Positions 15,591 through 25,574 of a stretch of 44,378 nucleotides of DNA are shown here, in pieces. The translations under genes and the position numbers were made by a program. Each line of letters opens with the position of its first letter. The stretch's first letter is position 1. This DNA comes from an uncultured Halomicronema sp. (GTDB lineage Bacteria; Cyanobacteriota; Cyanobacteriia; Phormidesmidales; Phormidesmidaceae): assembly GCA_937899725.1 (NCBI GenBank), contig CALCCA010000012.1, positions 1 to 44,378 of the forward strand. The letters are read 5' to 3'. Under the pieces are notes generated by a model, which did not search any database, was not told the DNA's origin, and saw nothing but the letters and a program-made list of their open reading frames with translations.

Positions 15591-17087
15591 TCAGGTCTGG
15601 TCTGCATCGTCTGTAGAAAATGGGCGATCGCCGCCTTTGAGAGTGACCCCGAGGGCGAGCAGTTGGGCCTGGGCCTTTTGTAAAGACTCGTGCCATTCGT
15701 GAGTCGGTTGACTGTCGGCGACAATCCCGGCACCCACCTGCCCCCAAACGGTCGGCATCGAGCCCGTGTCATTGGGCACCCACAGCAGGGTTCTGATCAA
15801 AATATTCAGATCTAAATGACCGCGCCAGTCTAAAAAGCCGCAGGAACCGTAGAACAAATTGCGCTTAACGGTCTCTAACTCTTCAATGATCTCTAAGCAG
15901 CGGACCTTGGGGCAGCCGGTAATCGTGCCGCCGGGAAAGGTGGCACGAATCAGATCAATGGCGGTGTGGCCGGGCGCTAAGCGGCCAACCACATTACTTA
16001 CTAAATGCATGACGTGGCTGTAAGGCTCTAGCACCATCAGCTCATCCACCTGAACGCTGCCCCAGGTGCATACGCGGCCCAAGTCGTTGCGTTCTAAATC
16101 AACCAGCATGATGTGTTCGGCTTGCTCTTTGCGGTTACGCAGCAGTTCTTGACTCAGCGCTTGATCGCGTTGCGGAGTATTGCCCCGAGGCCGTGTACCA
16201 GCAATCGGGCGAGTTTCGGCGCGATCGCCCTGCAGGGAAACCAAGCGCTCGGGCGAGCAGCTCACCACGGCTCCCCAGGGGGTACGCCAATAGCTGGCAA
16301 ACGGCGAGGGATTAATCGCGTGCAGCTGCTGGTAAATAGCCCAACTATCCGCCGAGGTCTGGGTGGCAAAGCGTAGAGACAGGTTGGCCTGAAAAATATC
16401 CCCAGCGCGAATGTAGGCCTGGGCTTGCCGCACCGCTGCCTCATAGGCAGCTTGGGATGACATCAGCGTGAGCGGCTCGGTCGCGATCATTAGCGGTGTC
16501 GGGTTCACGAGGGGTTGTTCGAGCCGTTGCTGCAAATCATCCAGCTGAGTGGGGGTCGTTGCGGCCAAGTGCAGATGCTGTTGCTGATGGTCGAGGACGG
16601 CAAAGGTGGCCGGTTCATACCAAAAGGCAACGGGAAACGGCAGCGGATCGGGATTTTGGTTTGGTAGCGCTTCAATTTCCCAGGCGAGGTCATAGCCCAG
16701 CCAGCCCAGCCAGCCCCCAGCAAAGGGTTCAAGGGGAGAGTGCCAAGGCTGGCCGTGCTCAGTTAGCAGCACGGTATCGGGGCGCGGTGTTTGCAGGCGA
16801 TCGCTCAGCATCGGCAAAATTTGACCCACCGGCGGGGTCCACAGCAGCGGCTGACCGTTGGCGCAACGTGGTGGCCCAGCACAAATGGAATAGCGGGCGA
16901 GGCGAGCCTGGGGCGTGGCGACCGGCAGCGTAGCTGGACTCTCTAGCAGGGTGGCAATGGTTTGCCAGGGGCGCGCAGCGGTGGCGCCTGTTTCAGAGCA
17001 CGGCGGTGAACCGTAGAGCGCGTGAAAAATCTGAGACCCCGTCCGCTGCTGCAGGGGCAGCGAACGCACATACCACGGTGCTAGCAT
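15591..17087 (-). CDS. pabB: aminodeoxychorismate/anthranilate synthase component I
   Basis: About 498 residues of the chorismate-binding family. It converts chorismate, with ammonia from a glutaminase partner, to aminodeoxychorismate (folate route) or anthranilate (tryptophan route). Visible motifs: AGGWLGWLGYDLAWEIE, IFQANLSLRF, CSPERLVSL, RPIAGTRPRG, HIMLVDLERNDLGRV, TFPGGTITGCPKVR and GQVGAGIVADS. The alanine in PIAGT stands where E. coli PabB has its catalytic lysine, so PabB versus TrpE cannot be settled by this motif; the N-terminal RYSICAGPPR and the lone position favour PabB. The long open frame extends to 17333, but ATG 17087 fits and lies two bases after the ecfT stop. Confidence 0.85.
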   Translation of the reverse strand: MLAPWYVRSLPLQQRTGSQIFHALYGSPPCSETGATAARPWQTIATLLESPATLPVATPQARLARYSICAGPPRCANGQPLLWTPPVGQILPMLSDRLQTPRPDTVLLTEHGQPWHSPLEPFAGGWLGWLGYDLAWEIEALPNQNPDPLPFPVAFWYEPATFAVLDHQQQHLHLAATTPTQLDDLQQRLEQPLVNPTPLMIATEPLTLMSSQAAYEAAVRQAQAYIRAGDIFQANLSLRFATQTSADSWAIYQQLHAINPSPFASYWRTPWGAVVSCSPERLVSLQGDRAETRPIAGTRPRGNTPQRDQALSQELLRNRKEQAEHIMLVDLERNDLGRVCTWGSVQVDELMVLEPYSHVMHLVSNVVGRLAPGHTAIDLIRATFPGGTITGCPKVRCLEIIEELETVKRNLFYGSCGFLDWRGHLDLNILIRTLLWVPNDTGSMPTVWGQVGAGIVADSQPTHEWHESLQKAQAQLLALGVTLKGGDRPFSTDDADQT

Positions 17088-17089
17088 GG

Positions 17090-18016
17090 CTACCCTTCGC
17101 CACCCCAGACCCAGCGGGCATACCAAAAGCTGGCCATCAGGGCGATCGCGACCACATCGACAGTCTTGAGCCGCAACACAGACCATTTGACGCGATGGGT
17201 GTCTGGGGTCGTAAAGCCGCGCACGGCCATCGCTGCCGCCGTTTGTTCGGCCCGCAACAGCAAATTTTTCAGCAGGCGTTCGACCAAGGCCAGCCAGACC
17301 TGAGCCGAACCGCGAAAGCCGAGCTTTTTCCAATTGATGGCGCGGGTTTGTACCGAGCGGATCAGGTTCTGAGTTTCTTCCAGCACGAGAGGAATGAACC
17401 GCAGCGCCAGGGTTACCGTGAGGGCAATCTCAGTGACGGGCGCTTTGAGTGGTCGTAGCGGCCACATCAGCACTTCGAGGGCCACGGTGACCTCTTCTGA
17501 AGCGGTGGTGAGCAAAAATAGATTAGTGCCGTAGATGAGCGTAAACAGCAGGGTGCTAATGCGAATGCCTAATTCCAGCGATCGCTGCGTGACCGTGAGC
17601 GGCCCTTGATCCACCAGCACATACCGATACCCCGTTGGCTGTGGCAGCGTCAATGCTGCCGTCGGGAATTGATCCGGTGAGGGGGTGATCTGCTCTATCG
17701 TGGGAGCTGTGGGCACTGGGGGTTGATAATTAATCGCGAGCCCGTCGGGGAGCAAAGCGGTCAACACTAGCATCAGCGTGCAGAGAAACAGCAGCCAGCC
17801 CATTTGCTGTCGCCACACCCGCAGCGGAATCAGTGCCGAAATCGTCAGCGCGATCAGTAATCCAACCAGAAAAAACCGCCAGGCCGCGTTTGCCAGAATC
17901 GGACTCACTAAAATACTGACGAGCCAAAACAGCTTGACGCGGGGATCAAGTCGATGCAGCCAGGTGATCGGCTCTTCGAGGTAGAGGCCAATGGGAAGGG
18001 TTTTGAGCAGATCCAT
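17090..18016 (-). CDS. energy-coupling factor transporter membrane protein (CbiQ/EcfT family)
   Basis: 308 residues, with membrane helices in the first 90 residues and again in the second half. EcfT proteins link two ATPases to a vitamin- or metal-binding S-component in ECF importers. The LDPRVKLFWLV motif near the N-terminus, the GIRISTLLF region, the coupling helix segment (SVQTRAINW) and the AAAMAVRGF motif (A-x3-RG) are family hallmarks. An insertion of about 60 residues rich in proline and threonine (PPVPTAPTIEQITPSPDQF) separates the helices, as often seen in cyanobacterial members. No ATPase or S-component gene is near, so the cargo is unknown. It sits between der and pabB with gaps of 16 and 2 bp. 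Confidence 0.87.
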   Translation of the reverse strand: MDLLKTLPIGLYLEEPITWLHRLDPRVKLFWLVSILVSPILANAAWRFFLVGLLIALTISALIPLRVWRQQMGWLLFLCTLMLVLTALLPDGLAINYQPPVPTAPTIEQITPSPDQFPTAALTLPQPTGYRYVLVDQGPLTVTQRSLELGIRISTLLFTLIYGTNLFLLTTASEEVTVALEVLMWPLRPLKAPVTEIALTVTLALRFIPLVLEETQNLIRSVQTRAINWKKLGFRGSAQVWLALVERLLKNLLLRAEQTAAAMAVRGFTTPDTHRVKWSVLRLKTVDVVAIALMASFWYARWVWGGEG

Positions 18017-18032
18017 GCGTTAGGTCAAGACG

Positions 18033-19394
18033 TCAAACTTTGGTGGCGCGGTTAGCACTCTGCCGGTCTAACTCTCGCATCTTTTTGCCCCGCCATAACA
18101 GACGAATGGGGCTGCCTTCGAAGCCGAGGTTTTGCCGAAACTGTTTTTCAACATACCGGCGGTAGCCTTCGCCAAACAGCTTGGGATCATTCACAAACAA
18201 GGCAAACGTGGGCGGTCGGGCCGTCACCTGGGTGCCGTAATAAATGCGCCCCTGACGCCCCTGACGAGTGGTGGGTGGCGTATGCCAGCTGGCGGCCTCT
18301 TCCAGCACTTCGTTGACCACCGCGGTGGTGACGCGGCGCCGATGCTCGGCTACCGCCTGGTCCACCAAATCCAAAATCTTCGGCACCCGCTGTCCGGTCA
18401 GGGCACTGGTGTAAATGCGTTTAGCCCAATCCATAAAGTAGAGCTTATTGCCCAGGGTGCGATCGTATTCGTAGATGGTGTGGGAGTCTTTATCAATGGT
18501 GTCCCATTTGTTCACCACTACGACACAGGCGCGTCCGTCTTCTTCAATGCGGCCAGCGAGCTTCTGATCTTGCTCGGTGACACCGTCGATCGCGTCAATC
18601 ACCAGCAGCACCACATCGGCTCGCCGAATCGCCTTAAACGCCCGGTTGATGCCAAAAAATTCCGGCCCGTAATTGACGTTCTTTTTTTTGCGAATCCCGG
18701 CGGTGTCGATCAGGCGATAGCGTTGCTCATCGCGCTCTACCAACATGTCGATCGCGTCTCGCGTGGTGCCCGAAACCGGACTAACGATCGCCCGATTTTC
18801 GCCCACAAAGGCATTGAGCAAGCTGGACTTACCGACATTGGGGCGGCCCACAATGGCCACCCGCACTTCTTCCGGCTCGTCGATCTCTTCATTTGGGGGC
18901 AGATGGGTCAGCAGTTGATCTAGCAGATCGCCCGTGCCGTTACCGTGAATGCCCGATACGGCATAGGGCTCACCCAGCCCCAGTTCCCAAAACTGTGCCG
19001 CCTGCACTAAGCCCTCATCGGGTGACTCGCATTTATTCACTGCCAGCAGCACCGGCACGGAATGCTGACGCAGCCATTGGGCAATCTCGCGATCGGACTC
19101 GGTGGGGCCTTCTTGACCATCGACGACCATAATGGCTGCCTGCGCGTCGGCGAGGGCCGCGAGGGCCTGCTCGCGAATGTGGGGCAAAAACTCCGTGTCG
19201 TCGTCAAAAATCAGACCACCTGTATCCACCACGAGGTAGTCGCGATCGGCCCAAAAGGCGGGCTTGTAGGTGCGATCGCGGGTCACCCCCGGTTTGTCGT
19301 AGACGATCGCCTCCTGCACCCCCGCCAGTCGGTTAACGAGGGTCGATTTGCCCACATTGGGGCGGCCAATAATGGCAACAACAGGAAGCGGCAT
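18033..19394 (-). CDS. der: ribosome biogenesis GTPase Der (EngA)
   Basis: 453 residues with two tandem GTPase domains and a C-terminal KH-like domain, the layout unique to Der, which is required for 50S subunit assembly. The first domain shows [14 protein letters not shown] and NKCE; the second [14 protein letters not shown] and NKWD. The KH-like part ([25 protein letters not shown]) and the basic tail [15 protein letters not shown] follow. Length and start (ATG at 19394) are normal. It heads a tight minus-strand run with ecfT and pabB. Confidence 0.97.
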   Translation of the reverse strand: MPLPVVAIIGRPNVGKSTLVNRLAGVQEAIVYDKPGVTRDRTYKPAFWADRDYLVVDTGGLIFDDDTEFLPHIREQALAALADAQAAIMVVDGQEGPTESDREIAQWLRQHSVPVLLAVNKCESPDEGLVQAAQFWELGLGEPYAVSGIHGNGTGDLLDQLLTHLPPNEEIDEPEEVRVAIVGRPNVGKSSLLNAFVGENRAIVSPVSGTTRDAIDMLVERDEQRYRLIDTAGIRKKKNVNYGPEFFGINRAFKAIRRADVVLLVIDAIDGVTEQDQKLAGRIEEDGRACVVVVNKWDTIDKDSHTIYEYDRTLGNKLYFMDWAKRIYTSALTGQRVPKILDLVDQAVAEHRRRVTTAVVNEVLEEAASWHTPPTTRQGRQGRIYYGTQVTARPPTFALFVNDPKLFGEGYRRYVEKQFRQNLGFEGSPIRLLWRGKKMRELDRQSANRATKV

Positions 19395-19657
19395 GTTCTA
19401 ACGTCCGAGGAGAAAGGAGTGATGAATCTATCTTAACGATTGCTTTTCCAGCAAATATTCCATTGTCGCAGATCCTGAACTACTTCTAAGGAGACTTCTC
19501 GCCAAGACGATGCCCGTAGGGGCGGATTTTGTTGCTTCCTAGTCGCGATGATCATGACGGTGACTCGCTAACCCTGCCCTCACAGTACCGGTATAGGCTT
19601 CCTCGGCAATCGCGTAAGTCTATCCAGCCGACTGTGTTCCCCCAGAACACCCGTGAA

Positions 19658-20245
19658 TCATTCATCCATCAAAGCGAGCAATTGCTCAGCATCCAGTTCG
19701 ACATCGGATAAAGCTTGAATTGAGATAGTCTTCTCCGTCCAAACGATATCTGTTTGATAATTGCCGTTTTGAATGTCACGAAATACTCTCAGTTCATTGA
19801 CTTCGAGGTCAAAGACCCAATATTCCTGAACCCCAAATCGGGCATAAAGCTCTCGCTTCACCTCAGTATCGCGTTCGGGCGTGCTGTTGCCGATTTCAAT
19901 AATTAGGTATACGTCGGCGGCAGTGGGTCTGATGCGTTTATACTCATGGGCCTGAGGTTTGAGTACGACAACGTCAGGCACAGGTTCAGAGGTTTCTGAC
20001 AAGCGCACCGGTTGTCCCTTATCAATCAAAGCCGAATCGCCCAAGGCCCCGATGAGTAAATTGATCACTTGTCGGATAATCCACTCATGGAACTGGTCGG
20101 GGTTTGGCACAATCGTAATCAATCCGTCTAAAAGCTCTAGTCGGCGATCTCCTAACAGACCTGCTCTGGCCGCAGCGTGATAGCGCGAGACATCCCATGT
20201 CAGGAGTTCGATTGTCGGGGGGACTTGCTGGGTCGCAATGCTCAT
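19658..20245 (-). CDS. Uma2-family (DUF820) putative endonuclease
   Basis: 195 residues of the Uma2 family, abundant in cyanobacteria and carrying a PD-(D/E)xK nuclease fold; biological roles are unclear. The fold residues are seen in VPDVVVLKP, LIIEIGNST and EVKRELYARFGVQEYWVFD. The N-terminus (ELLTWDVSRYHAAARAGLL...LLDGLI) is typical. An upstream extension of the open frame to 20422 overlaps the phzF-like gene and looks non-coding, so ATG 20245 is used. It may follow the phzF-like gene in one transcript (65-bp gap). Confidence 0.88.
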   Translation of the reverse strand: MSIATQQVPPTIELLTWDVSRYHAAARAGLLGDRRLELLDGLITIVPNPDQFHEWIIRQVINLLIGALGDSALIDKGQPVRLSETSEPVPDVVVLKPQAHEYKRIRPTAADVYLIIEIGNSTPERDTEVKRELYARFGVQEYWVFDLEVNELRVFRDIQNGNYQTDIVWTEKTISIQALSDVELDAEQLLALMDE

Positions 20246-20310
20246 GAACGGCCTGCTATCAAGTGCGGAAAGTCTTAGTGTAAAGCTAGCACGGGGGAGA
20301 GGAGATCTCG

Positions 20311-21132
20311 TTACGTGGCTGATTGCATGGCTGATTTGCCGCCGCTGCAAACGGTGATTGTTCCTGCCAAGTAGGTGATGGCTTGGCCGCCAATGAGTAC
20401 GCGATCGCCCGCATTGGTGCAAAACAGCTGGCCCTTTCTGGGCGATAGCTGCAGCGCTTGCATCGAGTCCTTGCCGAGTTTTTCACTCCAATAGGGAATC
20501 AGCGAGCAATGGGCAGAGCCGGTGACCGGATCTTCAAAAATGCTGGCTTGGGGCGTAAAAAATCGCGAAACGAAATCTGCATCTTTACCAGGGGCGGTGA
20601 CAATTACACCACCCGGATCGAGATTGATTTGATCCATCTGGCGTTGATCCGGATCTAGGGCTCGAATGGTTTCCTCATCTTCAAAAACCAGCAGATAGTC
20701 TCTCGCCTTGAAGACTGCGACCGGTGCCTGAGCAATAGCGGCCAAAATCTCAGCGGGAGCAACGGCAGGCTCGGGTTTGCGACTGGGGAAATCTAGCGTG
20801 AGTAGTGTTTCTGTGATCGTGACGGTAAGCAGCCCACTGGGGGAAAGGAATTGGATTGATGGGCGATCGCAGTTGCCATGTCTGGCGAGAACGTGGGCAG
20901 CGGCTAGTGTGGCATGTCCGCATAAATCCATCTCGATTTCGGGTGTGAACCAGCGAATTTCATAGGCTTCGCCGCGCGGCACCAAGAAGGCGGTTTCTGC
21001 TAGGGCGTTCTCTGCTGCGATCTGTTGCATCACCGGAGCAGGCAACCAGGCTTCGAGCGGACAGACAGCCGCCGGATTGCCGCCAAAAACTCTGTCTGCA
21101 AAGGCATCGACTTGGAAAATGGGGAGTTGCAT
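20311..21132 (-). CDS. PhzF-family isomerase/epimerase-like protein
   Basis: About 273 residues with the duplicated diaminopimelate-epimerase-like fold of the PhzF family. Motifs include FQVDAFADRVFGGNPAAVC at the start, the central MDLCGHATLAAAHVL, and DPVTGSAHCSLIPYW near the C-terminus; the acidic catalytic residue expected around ENALAETAFL is present. PhzF itself acts in phenazine synthesis, but no phenazine genes are here and most homologues have unknown substrates. A GTG at 21138 is possible; ATG 21132 is preferred. The J-domain gene lies 46 bp upstream on the same strand. Confidence 0.9.
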   Translation of the reverse strand: MQLPIFQVDAFADRVFGGNPAAVCPLEAWLPAPVMQQIAAENALAETAFLVPRGEAYEIRWFTPEIEMDLCGHATLAAAHVLARHGNCDRPSIQFLSPSGLLTVTITETLLTLDFPSRKPEPAVAPAEILAAIAQAPVAVFKARDYLLVFEDEETIRALDPDQRQMDQINLDPGGVIVTAPGKDADFVSRFFTPQASIFEDPVTGSAHCSLIPYWSEKLGKDSMQALQLSPRKGQLFCTNAGDRVLIGGQAITYLAGTITVCSGGKSAMQSAT

Positions 21133-21178
21133 ATTCACCGACTCTGGTGAGTATTGAGCAGACTGCTGCGTTGCTCAT

Positions 21179-21904
21179 CTAGCTCACTAATTTTAGTTGC
21201 TCCTTCGCTTCACGTCGCAGTTGTGTCGAAATTCTGAACAGTTCGCGTCCGGTATGTAAGTAGCTTTCCTCATAGCAGTAGGTGTAGCGTTCCATCTCTT
21301 CAATGCCGTCTTCTAGCTGATTCAAGCAGTAGTAAAGATTGGCTGCCACGCCAGCGGTACTGGCCGGATTCGGAAACGATTGGAATTTACTCCGAGCTTT
21401 TTCTAAAGACTCGCGGCAGTCTGACAAATAGGTTTGAAAGTTCTCCATCAGCTCGTCGTCAAAGGGGTCACCAGAGAGCGCCCGAATTTCGGCCTTCAGG
21501 GGTTTCAGAATTTTGCCGATCAGGCGATCAACCGGATTGTAGACCTGGCGCATCCACAGCTCAAAGGCATTATCGGCGGCTTGGGTGGCGTCGCGTCGCT
21601 GACGATATTGCGCCTGTGATTGAGCGGTGCGATGGGTGCGATCGCGAATCTGACTGTCCGATTCAAACCCGGCCTTGTGTAACCGGCGCTGCTGGTCGTA
21701 GTGCGATCGCTGTTGGGGGTCACCCAACACTTCATAGGCTGCATTGATCTGCTGAATCCCTTCGTGACCCGCTGGGGTCGTTTGGGTATCGGGGTGCAGT
21801 TCTTTCGCTAGCCGCCGATAGGCCTGCTTGACTTCTTGCTGGGTCGCTGCTTCCGGAATTTGCAGCGTGCGGTAGTGATCCATATTCATCGACTTCATCG
21901 TCAT
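21179..21904 (-). CDS. J-domain (DnaJ-like) co-chaperone
   Basis: 241 residues. The J-domain is N-terminal (DHYRTLQIPEAATQQEVKQA to about residue 70) with the HPD tripeptide in KELHPDTQ that stimulates DnaK-type ATPases. The zinc-finger and substrate-binding domains of DnaJ are absent; instead there is a charged linker and a helical C-terminal region of about 130 residues that I do not recognise. It is therefore a type-III J-protein with an unknown client. Several in-frame ATG codons occur at the start; 21904 is used. Confidence 0.88.
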   Translation of the reverse strand: MTMKSMNMDHYRTLQIPEAATQQEVKQAYRRLAKELHPDTQTTPAGHEGIQQINAAYEVLGDPQQRSHYDQQRRLHKAGFESDSQIRDRTHRTAQSQAQYRQRRDATQAADNAFELWMRQVYNPVDRLIGKILKPLKAEIRALSGDPFDDELMENFQTYLSDCRESLEKARSKFQSFPNPASTAGVAANLYYCLNQLEDGIEEMERYTYCYEESYLHTGRELFRISTQLRREAKEQLKLVS

Positions 21905-22123
21905 TGCAGCATCCCAGCAGTCACCTTGAGGGGGTCTCAGCGTCGTGTTCTGTCTTTATATTGTGAAAGATTGCCTCATAGATGCCAAGGGCTTGTTTTG
22001 ATCCCGATCCTTGGGTTCTATGACAGCTCTACTTTTGACCGTTTGCGGGCGATGTCTCTGAACAAACCGCTGTACCCTAGAAGACTGAATAGATAACCGC
22101 GAATTACCGGTGCGCTCTGGTTT

Positions 22124-23956
22124 ATGAAACGTTCAACCCTGAATAGTGCGACCCCTTTATCTCCTGTAGCTCGCGCTCAGTCGCGACAGCTGGTCACAGG
22201 GCTGGCCGTGTTGTGGGTCGTGCTGATGTGCGCGATCGCGTTCTTTTGGGGTTTGGCCAGCACCGGCTTGGTGGATGAAACTGAGCCTCTGTTTGCCGAA
22301 GCGGCGCGCCAAATGTATAAAACGGGTGACTGGGTGACACCGTACTTTAATGGCGTTACCCGGTTTGATAAGCCGCCCTTGGTGTACTGGCTGATGGCGC
22401 TCGGGCTTCATATTTTTGGGGTGAACGAATGGGCGGTGCGGCTGCCGTCGGCCCTGTCGGCCACGGCGCTGGTTGGCATGGGGTTTTATACGCTGTCTCG
22501 CTTTGGCTTTTCGCGATCGGAGCTGGCGACGGCCTACGTGGTGGCTCCCAGTCCTGGCCATCCCGCCTCTCTGGCCCGGCTCAGTCAACGCAATTTGCTG
22601 ATCTCAGCGGTGATTGGCTCGGCCATTATGGCCCTGCACCCCGAAACGATCGTGTGGGCGCGCATTGGCGTGTCTGACATGCTGTTATCGGGATGTATGA
22701 GTACGGCCCTGTTTGCCTTTTTCTGCGGGTATGCGCAGCCCCAATTTCCCCGGCGGCAGCGCAACTGGTATCTCGCGTCTTACGGTCTCTTAGGGCTGGC
22801 TGTGCTGGCCAAAGGCCCCGTCGGCGTTGTGCTACCGGGGCTAATCGTAGGTGTTTTTCTGCTGTACACAGGTGAATGGCGGCAGGCTGTTCATGAGCTG
22901 CATTTAGTGAAAGGGGCGATCATTTTCCTCGCGATTACGGTGCCCTGGCATGTGTTAGTGATTGCGGCTAACGGACGCGCCTATATCGATTCCTTCTTTG
23001 GCTATCACAATGTTGAACGCTTCACGAGTGTCGTCAACGGCCATGCTGCCCCTTGGTATTTTTACTTTTTAGTGGTGGCGGTGGGCTTCTTACCTTGGTC
23101 GCCGTTTTTGCCCTGGGCGATCGCTCGTTTGCGACCCCACACTCGTCAGACCTGGAAAGTACAATCACGGTCTGCTCAGTTGGGGATGTTTGCGCTGATC
23201 TGGTTTCTCGTCATTTTTGGCTTTTTTACGATCGCCGTGACGAAACTACCCAGCTACGTTTTACCGCTGATGCCTGCAGCCGCTATTCTCGTCGCACTTG
23301 GGTGGAGCGATCGCTCCTGCCCCGCCCCCAATCAGACTAAATCTGACATCGGTTTTAGCCTCAGCTATGGTTTGAACTTAGTGATTTTTGGCTTGCTGGC
23401 AATCGCGGCACTCTACAGTCCCAACTGGATGGGTAACGACCCGTCCATGCCCAATCTGCCCCAGTTAGTCAGAGAGTCTGGCATCATGGTGCGGGCCACC
23501 GTGATTTGGGGGGCGGCCTTGCTGGTCGGATTAGGGTTGGTGTTCGGACGGCGGAGTCGCTGGCTTTGGAGCGTCAATCTAGTGGCTTTTGCCGCATTTA
23601 TCCTGTTGTCTATTTTGCCTGCCTTTCAGTTAGCGGATCAGGTGCGGCAGCAGCCTCTCAGAAAAATTGCCCAAACTGCGCTTTTGGAGCAACTAGCAGA
23701 CGAATCGCTCTATATGGTCGGCTTTATGAAGCCAAGCCTGGTCTTTTATATGCAGAGACCGGTCATATATGTTGAGCGCCCCGAAGAATTACCGCCAATG
23801 CTGTCTGGTGAAAATGGAGTTGAGTCTGCTTTAGTCGTGGGGACGATGGATGAGATCAGCAGTCTTAATTGGCCGGTTGAACGGCAAAATGCTCTGGTAA
23901 CCACGGAAACTTATCATCTAGTGCGTTTATCTCTGCCTGACCAAAATGCTGCGTAA
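22124..23956 (+). CDS. glycosyltransferase family 39 / ArnT-like membrane protein
   Basis: 610 residues with about ten or more membrane helices. The GT-C fold signatures are visible: the acidic loop after the first helix (LVDETEPLFAEAARQM, containing the Asp-Glu pair), then DWVTPYFNGVTRFDKPPLVYWL, the ArnT-type motif, and AVRLPSALSATALV. Such enzymes transfer a sugar from a polyprenyl-phosphate carrier to lipid or protein on the outer face of the cytoplasmic membrane. The C-terminal 100 residues form a soluble domain. Donor and acceptor are unknown. Isolated on the plus strand, convergent with cysK. Confidence 0.9.
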   Translation: MKRSTLNSATPLSPVARAQSRQLVTGLAVLWVVLMCAIAFFWGLASTGLVDETEPLFAEAARQMYKTGDWVTPYFNGVTRFDKPPLVYWLMALGLHIFGVNEWAVRLPSALSATALVGMGFYTLSRFGFSRSELATAYVVAPSPGHPASLARLSQRNLLISAVIGSAIMALHPETIVWARIGVSDMLLSGCMSTALFAFFCGYAQPQFPRRQRNWYLASYGLLGLAVLAKGPVGVVLPGLIVGVFLLYTGEWRQAVHELHLVKGAIIFLAITVPWHVLVIAANGRAYIDSFFGYHNVERFTSVVNGHAAPWYFYFLVVAVGFLPWSPFLPWAIARLRPHTRQTWKVQSRSAQLGMFALIWFLVIFGFFTIAVTKLPSYVLPLMPAAAILVALGWSDRSCPAPNQTKSDIGFSLSYGLNLVIFGLLAIAALYSPNWMGNDPSMPNLPQLVRESGIMVRATVIWGAALLVGLGLVFGRRSRWLWSVNLVAFAAFILLSILPAFQLADQVRQQPLRKIAQTALLEQLADESLYMVGFMKPSLVFYMQRPVIYVERPEELPPMLSGENGVESALVVGTMDEISSLNWPVERQNALVTTETYHLVRLSLPDQNAA

Positions 23957-24062
23957 CCGGCAGTTCCGTTCATGCCACATCTAGCGTCAGTCTTCATTGA
24001 AAGTGGTAAGCAGCTTCCATTGTGTAACAGGTCTAAAAATCTCCCCAGCTAGACTCACTCTA

Positions 24063-25025
24063 CTAGTACAGCGTGACCGGTGACGTCAGTTCTGGATCTT
24101 GAAATAGGGGCGTGCTCAGGTATCGCTCGCCAAAACTAGGCTGAATTATCACAATCAGCTTGCCAGCGTTTTCGGGGCGACTGCCAACTTCTACCGCTGC
24201 TTTCATGACGGCCCCAGTTGAAATTCCTGAGAGCAACCCCTCTTCACGTGCTAATCGACGGCCATAGACGATCGCGTCGTCGTCACTCACGGTAATGACT
24301 TCATCAATCATGTCAGTGTTCAGCACCGCAGGCACAAACCCCGCCCCAATGCCTTGAATTTTATGCGGCCCTGCCTGCCCACCTGATAACACCGGGCTGT
24401 TAGTCGGCTCAACGGCGATCGCCTTAAAGTCAGGTTTACGGGCTTTGAGCACTTCAGCAATTCCCGTGATGGTGCCTCCAGTGCCGACCCCAGCAATCAC
24501 CATATCGACGGTGCCGTCTGTATCTGACCAAATTTCTTCGGCGGTGGTTTGCCGGTGAATTGCCGGATTAGCTGGGTTGGAAAACTGCTGCAACATGTAA
24601 GCATCTGGCAGCGTATTTACCAAGTGTTGCGCACAGCGAATACAGCCTGACATGCCTTCTAACCCAGGTGTGAGTTCGAGCTGTGCCCCAAAGGCCCGCA
24701 GCATGGCCCGCCGCTCGGCGCTCATGGTTTCCGGCATGGTTAAAATCAACCGATAGCCCTTAGCTGCTGCTGCCATGGCTAGCGCGATACCCGTGTTGCC
24801 AGAGGTGGGTTCAACCAACGTAGTCTGACCGGGTGTGATTTTACCCTCGGCTTCGGCAGCATTGATCATATTGATGCCAATGCGATCTTTGACCGACGCT
24901 GACGGGTTCATACCCTCTAACTTCACCACAATAGTGGCCTGCACACCCTCTGCCTGAGGAATGCGGTTAAGCCGCACGAGGGGGGTTTGCCCGATAAGCG
25001 TTGTAATATTTTCTGCGATCCGCAT
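24063..25025 (-). CDS. cysK: cysteine synthase A
   Basis: 320 residues of the PLP-dependent O-acetylserine sulfhydrylase family, which makes cysteine from O-acetylserine and sulfide. PLP lysine is in [11 protein letters not shown] (about residues 41-51), the substrate loop is [12 protein letters not shown], and the phosphate-binding glycines are in [13 protein letters not shown]. The C-terminal SGISTGAV motif is present. It starts six bases after the stop of an Rrf2-type regulator gene, suggesting a regulator-enzyme operon. Confidence 0.93.
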   Translation of the reverse strand: MRIAENITTLIGQTPLVRLNRIPQAEGVQATIVVKLEGMNPSASVKDRIGINMINAAEAEGKITPGQTTLVEPTSGNTGIALAMAAAAKGYRLILTMPETMSAERRAMLRAFGAQLELTPGLEGMSGCIRCAQHLVNTLPDAYMLQQFSNPANPAIHRQTTAEEIWSDTDGTVDMVIAGVGTGGTITGIAEVLKARKPDFKAIAVEPTNSPVLSGGQAGPHKIQGIGAGFVPAVLNTDMIDEVITVSDDDAIVYGRRLAREEGLLSGISTGAVMKAAVEVGSRPENAGKLIVIIQPSFGERYLSTPLFQDPELTSPVTLY

Positions 25026-25030
25026 AAGCG

Positions 25031-25465
25031 CTAAATATAGTACATCAAGTCAACTTGCTGTTTGGCCTTACATTTATCGACTAAGTCTTGCAGCGTTTGC
25101 TTTTGCAAGACGTCTTCAGCAGCCTGGCGAGCGGTTTGCCAAACTTCAGCAATGACTGAGCCTTCTGAGGTTTGGGGGGTAGCCGGGGGTTCTTTGCTGC
25201 TATCAAAGCCTTCGATGCAGCTCACCACGTCGTAGAGCGTAATCTGCCAGGGCGATCGCGCCAACAAATAACCGCCTTTAGCCCCGCGTTGACTGCGAAC
25301 GATACCGGCTCGTCTCAGGGTGGCTAATAGCTGTTCTAAATAGCGATCGGGAATATTTTGATGCGCTGCGATCTGCCGAATTTGCATCGGCTCACCCTGG
25401 CCAAAGCCTCGGCCTAGCTCTAACAGAGCTAACAGCGCGTATTCACTTTTACTCGACAGTTCCAC
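25031..25465 (-). CDS. Rrf2-family transcriptional regulator
   Basis: 144 residues with the Rrf2 winged HTH ([60 protein letters not shown]) and a C-terminal dimerisation helix. The three cysteines that hold an iron-sulfur cluster in IscR/NsrR are missing; only isolated cysteines occur, which is closer to CymR, the cysteine-metabolism regulator that works with CysK in Bacillus. The direct linkage to cysteine synthase supports that reading. The start is a GTG. No obvious palindromic operator was identified upstream. Confidence 0.9.
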   Translation of the reverse strand: MELSSKSEYALLALLELGRGFGQGEPMQIRQIAAHQNIPDRYLEQLLATLRRAGIVRSQRGAKGGYLLARSPWQITLYDVVSCIEGFDSSKEPPATPQTSEGSVIAEVWQTARQAAEDVLQKQTLQDLVDKCKAKQQVDLMYYI

Positions 25466-25574
25466 AAGATATTTGAGGTATAGAAAGCGGTGTTCTTAGT
25501 ATAACTCCGGTTCTCCGGTCGGGTTTGCAGGATTCCCGAGTTTCGCCAAATCAGAAGACTCTTGCTAATCCCCA

